A DNA stretch of 64,000 bases from Leptasterias polaris (taxonomy: Eukaryota > Echinodermata > Asteroidea > Forcipulatida > Asteriidae), in NCBI GenBank assembly GCA_037783415.1, contig JAZGTN010000014.1, forward strand, positions 1,550,001-1,614,000, written 5' to 3'. Under the pieces are notes generated by a model. The model searched no databases and had not been told where the DNA came from. It was given only the letters and a program-made list of their open reading frames with translations. Positions within the stretch are counted from its first letter, which is position 1, and each line of letters starts with the position of its first letter. Of the stretch, positions 36,360 through 45,651 are shown one piece after another. Made by a program: the position numbers and the translations under genes.

Positions 36360-37161
36360 AACATGCACTTTGTTTTGGGCTGTGTCATGACTAATACAAG
36401 AGTCACAGGCATGGGACGACTTTCTCCAGGGTTGCACTCAACAGCAACAATTTTTACTGTTTTCAAACAATTTCTTTTCACAATGTTTCCTCTTTACCAA
36501 ATGGTACAAAGTACCACACATTTTAAAATTAAAGTAGCCTGTTTACAAAGTTTAAAAGCTGTAAACCATTATTGTCAGCATACATATTCCAAACAAAATC
36601 ATTTCGATCAGATTTATTCAAAATTATATCCAAATCAGTAAAATCAAAAGAATTTCAGCTCTATGTAGAACTTTAACTGACAATAAAGTATAGGCCCTAA
36701 CGAAGTAAAAAAGAACTCAAATTCTGTTTTTAATAATTGTTTTTCTTTTTCTGTAAAAGAAACATGCAATTATTACAAACAAGAATTGTCACTCTTTGTT
36801 ACCAAAAAGCATAATTTATCATTAGGTCATGCAAACAATAGACTAATCAGAGCAGGAGTTTTCTGTTTTCAATGAAAAGTTTCAGTTTTTATGAATATTG
36901 CCAGGTGCTAAAAGGTTTGAAGTTTTATAAACATTTACAATTATAAGTTATATCAAGCTATAAACCACAAGAGAAACTGACTAATATTTGTGTCTATAAA
37001 CTATGATGCAACTTTTGTGTCACCTAAATAGAGGTGAGATCTTACAATGGTCAGTTTACCATGTTTTAGTCAGGTTTTCAAAACCAAGTAGTAAATATAA
37101 CAAATTCATTCACTATGTTAACTTTTCATTTTATATTTCCTTAGCTTATGTGTGTGAAATT
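36360..37161. repeat. TRIM-unit downstream block, unit 2
   Basis: Colinear with 62,424-63,500 and partly with 50,250-53,060: AAACATGCACTTTGTTTT, CTTTCTCCAGGGTTGCACTC, TATTGTCAGCATACATATTC, GGTCATGCAAACAATAGACT, GTTTCAGTTTTTATGAAT, and ATAAACCACAAGAGAAACTG. This marks a segmental duplication 3' of the TRIM coding regions. The block abuts the truncated TRIM-1 coding sequence directly. Confidence 0.75.
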
Positions 37162-38370
37162 ATATTATACTGTCATTATACGCAGATTCGAATGAAACAA
37201 AGGAACATGTTATTTTTTGATTTAATGTCACAGCCTTGAAAACTGTTTTTTATTTTTCGTAAATAAAATTTTGCTGGATGCCGAAAACTTTTAATGGCTA
37301 TCCTGCCGCACATATATACCAATATACCAATAATATACACATAAAACCTTATTCGGGGCACACCTCGCCCAAACCTTTTATTAGGGCACACACTGCGCCT
37401 AAAACCATTTGCACACAGGGGCAAATAAAGGGGTACACCAGACCCAAAACATGTCAGCATTAAATCTGACTAATGTTTGCACACGGGGGCAAACCAAATG
37501 GGTACCTCTGACCCGAACCATGTCCGTATTAACTGACGCACACGGGGCAACAAATATGGGCACACGTGACCCGAACCTGCGGTCACGGCCCAATTAAATT
37601 TAAGAACAATAATAGTAATCACACAGGTAAATCATAGAATGATTTTAACCAATCAAGTAAGCTGTGAGTTTCCACCTTGGCACATACGGTAGGAAATAGC
37701 CCCTGTGGTACATCAGAGCGCTATCACAACTTCTTGTAACAATGCATGTCACTAATTTATAAGTTTACTGATAACTTGATTAAGCAAAAGTTTTGCTGAA
37801 AAGTAAAACATTGAATTTAATTTTAACCAGACTCTGTATTTTCGGTGTCAATCCCGAGAAAAAACGCCAAACGCGTCATTGCAAGAAGCCACACAAGCAA
37901 TTTGTATAACGGGTGGGAAGTGGTGGGATTTGAAAAAATTGTATAATTCCTGCAAATTATTTCCATGCGTTCACAGACAAGACTATGACGAAAGTGATTT
38001 ATCCCCCAACTTTCCCGCTTGCTTAAGCGTCCCCAGCAACGCAAGAATTGGAGCCATTGGTTGATTTCCCCTGCACCGCATATTATTGGCTCATTGTCAA
38101 AACCTTTTATATAACATAATTTGTAACACATTCACAATTATATTCTTCACTAATACATATACAGTAATATGTTTTCTGCCCGCAAAATTGTTGTGACCTA
38201 GATTTGTAAGAATTTACACAGTGCGCCCGCACGCACGTGAACCTTCAAGCCCACCTATGTTGTCAATGTTTGTCCATAATAAAACAACACGTGCAAATGC
38301 GTGCTGCTGTGACATGAATACTGCCTTCCCTGCGCATAAAGCATTCTATCGTTTAGGCGATAAAATGAAA
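37162..38370. other. Unit-2-specific insertion with degenerate tandem repeat
   Basis: Units 3 and 4 run straight from GCTTATGTAAGTGAAAT to TGTTGTCCAAACG, while unit 2 has about 1.2 kb in between. The insertion contains about four degenerate 65-75 bp units at 37,340-37,585 built from GGGGCA(A/C)A, GGTAC(A/C)CC(A/T)GACCC and AACCATGTC words. The rest, including 37.8-38.2 kb, is unrecognised. Ends and TSD are not resolved. Confidence 0.55.
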
Positions 38371-38448
38371 TATGCTTATTATTTTAGTTGTCCAAGCGTT
38401 AACTCAGCTTAATGTTGTTGTGGTCAAGCATAATGTTTATCGATGTCT

Positions 38449-40182
38449 TTACTCATGCTGATAGATTTGAACTGAACTGTCTGCAGCCACAACCAGATCA
38501 CCAGCTGGTGTGAGTGTGAAACCACGTGGTTGAACACAATCCTTGATGATACATCCAATGTACCTGCCATCAGGACTGTAATGGTGGATATCAGCTGATG
38601 ATTTGTTTTTTGATGCAGCAATAAAGATGTTGCCATATTTGTCACGACACAGACGATGAAGACTCCCTAATTGATTGATATTTACTGAGAATACCCTGAC
38701 ACCATTGTAGTCTAATGATACTAGCTCATTCGCAAACCAGTCGCCGTGCAACAGGTAGATGAGGTGCTGCTTGTAGGTAGTCAAGTCACCAATGATCTCT
38801 GGAGCAGACATGGTTCTGATGAGGGATCCATCTTGTTTGTGTAGAGAGATTTCTGACCTTTTACGGTTACCCAGTGCTATCACATTGTTGTCATCCACTG
38901 CAATATATAATGGTTCACTGCCTGGATTGAACTGATGGAGGAGCTGATAATTCCTGTTGAAGATCTTGACTGTTCCATTATCTAGAGCTATGAGCTCATC
39001 ATCCTTGTTCACAGTCACACCAATTGTTTGAGTAACACTTATGGGAAGAGCTTGTAGGGTGACAGTAGACTGAAGAATGTTCTCTGCCGATATTTCAAAC
39101 AAGCAAAGAGACTTCGAATCTAACACAACAATATCACCATTGGAGTATGCAGCAACATCTAGTGGAGAAATCTCCACCTTGCATACTCTATTCTTGTACT
39201 GAAAGATTTCAGATTTTAATGTCCACTTATTTTGTTTGATGGGGTCTGTCAGCACCAGACTCCCGAGTGATTCTTGGCCTTCTTTAAAGTCCATATAAGT
39301 CAACCCATCAGGTACATTTGTCGATTTCATCTCTCTGTATTCTTTGAGGTCTTGTAAGAGTTGTTCTATTTGATGAACAATCTTGATCCGTTGATCCTTA
39401 AGTTGAACAACCTCATCCTGCTTGAGCTCTGCTTTGTTCTTCTCTTTGCTGTTTGAAGCTTGTACAGTCTCCATTGTCTTGACTCTGTCTTTATAAATCT
39501 GTTCTGCCTCTTGCATCAGATTTTGCTTCTCCTTTCTGATCCTGGCAACCTCCTTGGCCATCTTCTCATCAGCCTTCTTGGAGATTTTCTCTTTGGTGGC
39601 TGCAAACATAGAGTCTAACATTTTACGGGACGTGTTTATTTCTTGAATGGCAATGGTGAAAGTTTGGATACGTTGTACTACTAAAGCTATAAGTTCCGTG
39701 GCATGTTGCTTACTTTTGTCTAAAGCTTCATTCAGTTCTGTAGCAGGGTGCATTCTGTGGTCTTTAGTAATGCAGGTTGTACATATCAGTTTCTTGCATG
39801 TTTCACAATACAAGATCAGATCCTTGTCAGTATGCTTACTACACTTGGAAACAAACTCCTGACTGGGTACTTGTTTTCCTTGATGCTGTTTCAGTTGGGA
39901 TTCCTGTTTTTCAAAAGCTTCTACCAGTGAAATGAATTTATAATCTGTGGTCAGATCATCAATGTCATTTGCCTTTAGCAAAGTTTCTTTTCTGCACACT
40001 GGACATGAAAGTTTTGTAGAACTTTGACTATTCTTTCGGAGTTGTTGAAGGCATTCAAGACAAAATGAATGAGAACACTCCAGTAGTTTGGGTTGCTTGA
40101 AGCGTTCACTGCAAATTGGACATTCAAGATGATTCCTACTTATCTCTTCTAGCACTGACAGAGCTGTTGTATTTGATGCCAT
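38449..40182 (-). CDS. TRIM-2: RING/B-box/coiled-coil/propeller protein (TRIM56/TRIM2-like)
   Basis: Intact 577-residue, single-exon coding region. I place the start at the ATG at 40,182 (context AAAATGG, protein begins MASNTTALS), which matches TRIM-3; the frame is open seven codons further, but only to a TTG. The RING finger has C21, C24, C36, H38, C41, C44, C60 and C63 (C3HC4). The B-box2 has C114, H117, C126, C129, C134, C137, H142 and H145. A Lys/Glu-rich coiled coil covers about 155-285. The C-terminal region, about 335-577, has repeated NGDIVVLD-, DDELIAL-, DNNVIAL-, YGNIFIA- and AGDLVVA-like strands, as in an NHL/WD-type beta-propeller used for substrate or RNA binding. By family it is a probable cytoplasmic E3 ubiquitin ligase; the substrate and any immune role are not inferable. 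All eight zinc ligands of each domain are present. Reads leftward in a tandem array with TRIM-1, -3 and -4. Confidence 0.93.
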   Translation of the reverse strand: MASNTTALSVLEEISRNHLECPICSERFKQPKLLECSHSFCLECLQQLRKNSQSSTKLSCPVCRKETLLKANDIDDLTTDYKFISLVEAFEKQESQLKQHQGKQVPSQEFVSKCSKHTDKDLILYCETCKKLICTTCITKDHRMHPATELNEALDKSKQHATELIALVVQRIQTFTIAIQEINTSRKMLDSMFAATKEKISKKADEKMAKEVARIRKEKQNLMQEAEQIYKDRVKTMETVQASNSKEKNKAELKQDEVVQLKDQRIKIVHQIEQLLQDLKEYREMKSTNVPDGLTYMDFKEGQESLGSLVLTDPIKQNKWTLKSEIFQYKNRVCKVEISPLDVAAYSNGDIVVLDSKSLCLFEISAENILQSTVTLQALPISVTQTIGVTVNKDDELIALDNGTVKIFNRNYQLLHQFNPGSEPLYIAVDDNNVIALGNRKRSEISLHKQDGSLIRTMSAPEIIGDLTTYKQHLIYLLHGDWFANELVSLDYNGVRVFSVNINQLGSLHRLCRDKYGNIFIAASKNKSSADIHHYSPDGRYIGCIIKDCVQPRGFTLTPAGDLVVAADSSVQIYQHE

Positions 40183-40232
40183 TTTTGTTGGAAGTTGCTG
40201 CAATTATGATCTGTGAAGTAAAAGAGGAAATT
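40183..40232 (-). promoter_or_regulatory. Predicted 3' splice site and 5'-UTR tail of TRIM-2
   Basis: On the minus strand a pyrimidine tract, TTTCCTCTTTTACTTCACAG, ends in AG (40,211-40,212), followed by a 28-nt leader ATCATAATTGCAG...AAAA before the ATG. The same tract and leader precede TRIM-3 (AG at 54,340-54,341), so an intron in the 5' UTR is likely. Splicing at this site is inferred, not shown. Confidence 0.55.
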
Positions 40233-42780
40233 GACTAAATTTGATGAGACCCTTCTTCATATCCAAGTAGTTTCCCCATCAAATGCAATACTTAATTTCA
40301 TTACCATATTTTTATCCAAGGCAAAAAGTTAAGGGTTTTTAGATTTACTGATTCCTTGTCACAATTTTGTGTGTGTGCAATTGTTGTTTATGTAATGCCC
40401 TGAAACCATTTTTATATAGTAACTAACAATCTGAATGCCAAATCAAGTAGGTTTTTCAAAATGCTAATTCAAACCTCTTTTAGTACTCGTATACTATTCA
40501 AACCTAAAATTTGCTGTATCTAGAATGAGATACATTTTCTGGAGGTTTTGTTTGTGTTACAAGGTTAGTTTTTGGTAGAGAATGAAGTTATATTTTGAAC
40601 GATTTTCCTTCTTTTTTTTGGTGGGGGGGGGGAATTAAAAAATCTTTAGTGTACAAAGTAAATGTTTAATAAGTGCGAAGTTGTGCACAAAAGTATTCTC
40701 AACTGTACTGTTGTCTCAAAGAGAAGCATGTAACTAAAACAATTAAAAATAATCACACACAAAAAAACCCAAAAACCCCAAAACACCTGTGTTAAAAATG
40801 TATATTTCTTTAACTTAAATTTGAATTTTTTCAAATAAAAGTATTCTTTGTGTAAAAGTGGGCAGTTACCAACACTGTGTACATCGTATGTGAAATACGC
40901 TGTACATAAAATACTCTCTATAAACAAACAGAAAAACCAGCTTTCCAACTTGTTGTGTGGCAGCACTTGCATTGGTGATTAATTCAGACAGTTGAACCTT
41001 TGGAGGTGGACAGCGTCTTTTTTTCTTAATACTCTATTTATTGAGTATTGTCATATTGAGATCGCGCTCAAGATTGTGGGCATTATGTGGAATAATAGGC
41101 AGGTTGGCTGCATGTGGTTCCAGCATGCTATTAGGGTTAATGTCAAATCAAACCAGCACTCACATGTATACCACCCAAGGTAATTCTTCACTTCGATTGA
41201 CACAGTAGGAGAATGTCATATTATGAGTGGACAAGTCAACCAAACCTGTACTCACAAGAATTAGTTTTAGACCCCAAGGTACTTCACAAGAGTGGACTAG
41301 ACATGTCAAATTAAACCAGTACTCAAATGAATTAGTGTTAGACCCCAAGGTACTTCTCTTCACTGTGATTGACACATTGGAGAATGTCATGAGTCTATTA
41401 GACTTGTCAAACCACCAAACCAGTACTCACAACACGTATACATCAATGTTTTAGGGGTAACAAATCGATCCATTTTGCCAAGAGGTGTAGATTCCCTTTT
41501 TCCCCTGTAATTGATTACCACGATGGGCCTTGGGACACACTTGTCAAATTGAGCAGAAAGATAATTTTCCCTGTACTGTAAGAGACTATGAGACTTCTTA
41601 GTACTTTTAAAGTAGTTTTTGAATATTTAGCAAAATTGTGCACTGTTACCTAAGGACTTTGGATTCGTCTCGCTAGAGGATTCGGATTCGTTAGATTTTA
41701 TACACCCAAATGTTTCAAAATTTACACCTGGTTGAGGAAACTGAAGCTTTGCTCACACATTTCTTACGTTTCAAGACTGCTCGGTTCAGAGTTGTTAATT
41801 TTGTTACTGGATAACATTAATTTTGACAATATTAGAGAAAGGTATTAGTAGAGCGACAACACTTCTGGAGGTTGTTGGTTCAAATCCCCCTCTAGCCAAG
41901 TTTTGTTTTTGTTCAACCCAAAATAATTTAAAATTTACCAATGCAGTTTCCCTTGTGGCTTATTGTTTGCTCTAATGCTTGAGAACTTGCTGCCTTTTCA
42001 TTTTATACATGCAGGCCTAACTCCAAACATATCAGAAGCTTAAACTTGGTTGACATCTCCCTGACTAAAGGATACCAGATTTCTTTCCAAAATACACATC
42101 AGTTCTTAAAATCGAAAACATTGTAAAGGGATTTAGTGGTGGCTGTGGTTGTTATCCCATCGCCATCATTCACACAATACAAAGGGAATACGGTGATTGG
42201 GGGGTTTTGCAGTATTCTATATCATCTGGGATGCAGTGTTTGTACGTCCTGTTTGAAAAAGCAATACAGGTCATTACTGACTGGAGTTTGTATGTTTATT
42301 CATGTGTTCTGCATGCATGTACACAATATGAATCGCTGAAAAGAATTAAATGCTCTAAGGCCAAATCATATCCCTTAAACAAAACAAAAGGGTGACCCTG
42401 TGTTTGACAAAACAATTATAACTTACTGGTATGAAAGAAGATGGCATGAAATACAGCACAAAATCTTGTAATTGAAGAAGAAATTCCAGAATTGATCCGA
42501 TGCTAGCACACCCGTAAAGCACTGGCACAACACACTGAATGATTGTTGCTTTCTGTATATTATTGTTAAACGTTGCAACACCAAGCCCTATGTATTGCTG
42601 TTATGTGGAAATTCCCATTTCTTTGTGTTGTAGCTGTGTGAAAAATTGACATAAAATTACTGTACAGACGCACTGACTCGTCATTGACCTTAACCTTTTG
42701 ACCTTTGACCGATACATTATAAAACTGGGTCTTACATGTAGTTTGTCTCTGGATTTGAGCATACTGGAATACTCTGCTGA
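40233..42780. repeat. TRIM-unit upstream block, unit 2
   Basis: Colinear with 56,240-59,660 upstream of TRIM-3: shared phrases include TTTTTGGTAGAGAAT, GTACTCACA...AATTAGT...ACCCCAAGGTACTTC, CTTAGTACTTTTAAAGTAGTTTT, CATTGTAAAGGGATTTAGTGG, CAATACAGGTCATT and GACCGATACATTATAAAAC. Near 41,190-41,440 an 80-100 bp motif (GGACTAGACATGTCAAA...AGTACTCA...CCAAGGTACTTC) is repeated about three times. No conserved open frame. It probably forms part of a long 5' intron. A G9 run lies at 40,623-40,631. Confidence 0.65.
41838..41975 (+). repeat. tRNA-derived repeat, decayed copy (unit 2)
   Basis: AGTAGAGCGACAACACTTC then GGTTGTTGGTTCAAATCC and CCTCTAGCCAAG resemble the D arm, T arm and 3' acceptor of the tRNA-like element at 52.77 kb. 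They are followed by its shared tail TTGTTCAACCCAAAAT and CAGTTTCCCTTGTGG. The corresponding copy in unit 3 is at 58.7 kb. The anticodon arm is unrecognisable. Confidence 0.55.
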
Positions 42781-45588
42781 TAGTCTAGTCAATCTATGGC
42801 TTGACCTAGACAAAATTGCAACAGGAATGATTTGTTTGCAAGTGTCTCTCGAAACCCTCCAAAACAACATATCAAAAAAGTAGAAAAAGGGAAGTAGGGG
42901 AAATATGCCTAATTTGCATAAATAAAAAATTGCCGCTTTTGCCTCTATTTTCAGTAATATATGGACGCACACCCTCTAATACTAGTAGAAATCAAATTTT
43001 TTTCTACACAATATTTTCACGGGTATAGTCACTGCATATTCTCCAAACACATTATGAGCAAGACAAAATCCAAGATGGCTGCATTTTTTAAAGATGGCCG
43101 CCATTTTCCCGCCAAAATCAAATTATCACTGGTTAGTAAGATGATAATCTCATTTGAATGACCGCTGCGCTAATACTATCCCAGGTAGCATTCCACTATG
43201 GGGCCCATATGGGTCCAACATGGGCCAACACATGGGCCCCTGCTGATCATGCACCCAGGATTCATATGGGCCCATATGGGTAGGCCCAGATAACCCATAT
43301 GGGTCCCATATGGGCTAACATATGGGCCTCATATGGTGTAACCAATATCATGGGCCCCACTGGATCCTGCACCCAAGTCTTCAGTTCCTGGACTATTATA
43401 TACATGTCATGTAGGAAGAGGTATTATAACTGACTAGTATTTAGCTAATGTGGTATTGTAGATTAGTATACATGTATAATATGTTCATATGGGTTACATC
43501 TGGGATACATCTGGGATACATCTGGGAAAAATCAACCTGCGTTATCCCATATGGGCATTACCTGGAATTCGTATGGGCAATCTGGTTGGCGTACATATGG
43601 GGCCCATGGGGCCAATATGGGCCAGCCCGGACAGCCTTATAATTAAACCAAGTAACTATTTAATGTTAATGAGTAGTCTAATTATATGAATATATTATAC
43701 ATGTATACTAATCTACAATACCACATTAGCTAAATACAAACTATACTAGTCAGTTATGGCGTATATGACTGTTCCTACATGGCATGTATTATTTATATAG
43801 TCCAGGAACTGAAGACTAACAGTCATGGTTAACAGTTTTTTAATCAAAAATGTCAATACTTTAATTAGCATGTTTTAAATGAAAACTTTTAATTGTACAG
43901 TTTATGTATGTATTTTTCTTATAGAAGAATATGTTACAAAAAAGTACAAAAACAACTTTACATAGCTAAATTTCACTAAGTTATAATAATTATCAATGAA
44001 AACACAATGCCCTGTCCCACAAATTTGCGTATTGCCAATATGGGTTTGCCCAGGTCTTACCCATATCGCACACATAAATGGGTCTTTGGATACCTGCAAA
44101 GCTTGCTTAGGTCGTTCCCATAGGATAACCAAATGAACCTTTTCATATCACTGCCCACAAGGGATTGCTTAATAAAGGTATCTACTATATTCCGGCTTTT
44201 CCATTGTCGATTCACTCAGGTTTGTCCAGAAGAAATTACAAAACCCATGGGAAGGATCATATACCCTTGGGCTAAGCTAAACAAATCTATTCTAAACTAG
44301 AATATTAACTCCATAATGGCTGAGGTCTCCCATGGCTGAGGTCTTTCTCCGAATTATCTTTGCCTATAAGTATTTCCAATTATGACTCCCGTATGAGCCT
44401 TCCTGCCCGTATGGGATTGTCCATAGTTTCCTATACCTTTGGGTCTTTAGAATATTCAGCCAATATGTGAATGCCCACATTTTCAAAACATGATACAGAT
44501 ATGCGCCTTCGCATTAGCCTGCCCATATGGGATTGCCCTTGTTTTCCCCATATGACAACCATAATGGGCCACATGGTGAGAAATCACTTTATGCAAGTTA
44601 CTTTTCTGTTTCAACTTGGATTTGTATGCTGGTGAAGTATGACATTAGTTTGACCCTGCTGCTGTTTCATGATTAACATACTTAAAGGTCTATAGTGGCA
44701 AGGATTATGCTTATAGATAGGGGATGAAATCAGGTTGTGTATTGCATACCGTCATGAGCAGTGCTATAAGTTTATTTATTTCAAAGGGTTTATACACCCC
44801 TTACATAAACTAGCTGTCTGGGCTGGCCCATAATGGGCCCCATATGTACGCCAACCACATGGACCCCGCACAGATTTCCCATACAAATCCCAGGTAATGC
44901 CCATATGGGATAACCAGGTTGATTTTCCCCAGATGTATACCAGACGTATCCCATATGGGTTATCTGGGCCAACCCAGGGCCCATATGAATCTTGGGTGCA
45001 GGATCCAGTGGGGCCATATGGGTTACCCCATTGTGGGGCCCATATGGGTTACCCCATTATGAGGCCCATATGTTTGCCCATGTGGGACCCATGGGTTATC
45101 TGGGCCTACCCATATGGGCTCCATTATGAATCCCGGATGCAGGATCAGCAGGAGCCCATATGGGTTAACCCACATGGGGCCCATATGGGAATGCTACTTG
45201 GGATAATATTAGCGCAGCGGTCATTCAAATGAGATTATGTTGATTTTGGCAGGAAATGGGCGCCATCTTAAAAAATGGCAGCCATCTTGGATTTTTTCTT
45301 GCTCATATGTGTTCGGAAAATATGCAATGACAATACCCATGAAAATACCCATGAAAATACTAGATTTCTACTAGCCTTAGAGGGTGTGCGCACATATATT
45401 ACTGAAAATAGAGGCAAAAGCGGCCATTTTTTATTTATGCAAATTAGGCATATTTCCCCTACTTCCTTTTTTCTACTTTTTTGATATGTTGTTTTGGAGG
45501 GCTTCAAGAGACACTTGCAAAAAAAAAATCATTTCTGTTGCAATTTTGTCTAGGTCAAGCCATTTTTGGGCACAGATTTACTAGACTA
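42781..45588. mobile_element. 2.8-kb foldback element FB2, CCCATATGGG-rich
   Basis: Starts TAGTCTAGTCAATCT and ends with the inverse (AGATTTACTAGACTA). GA flanks both sides (42,779-42,780 and 45,589-45,590). The paralogous site in unit 3 (near 59,655, CTCTGCTGAATG) is empty, confirming insertion and a 2-bp TSD. Outer arms are about 42,781-43,640 and 44,811-45,588, sharing GCTTGACCTAGACAAAATTG, AAGATGGC(T/C)GCC words, AGCGCAGCGGTCATTCAAAT and dozens of CCCATATGGG-type decamers. A second inverted pair (about 43,378-43,485 and 43,688-43,822, TTCAGTTCCTGGACTAT) is nested inside. No transposase. Short open frames in both arms are artefacts of the repeat. Confidence 0.85.
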
Positions 45589-45651
45589 GAATGTGTTTTT
45601 GCTGAGTGTTTTTTTGGTTGTGACTTAAATCTTTGATGACTTAAATCTCAG

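Noticed and set aside
40183..40203. Seven-codon N-terminal extension of TRIM-2
   Set aside because: It would begin at TTG, lies just after a predicted splice acceptor, and is not shared by TRIM-3. The ATG in AAAATGG context is preferred.
43180..45190. CCCATATGGG decamers as SRF CArG boxes
   Set aside because: A CArG box needs six A/T between CC and GG. Here only four lie between the GG and CC pairs, so the consensus is not met.
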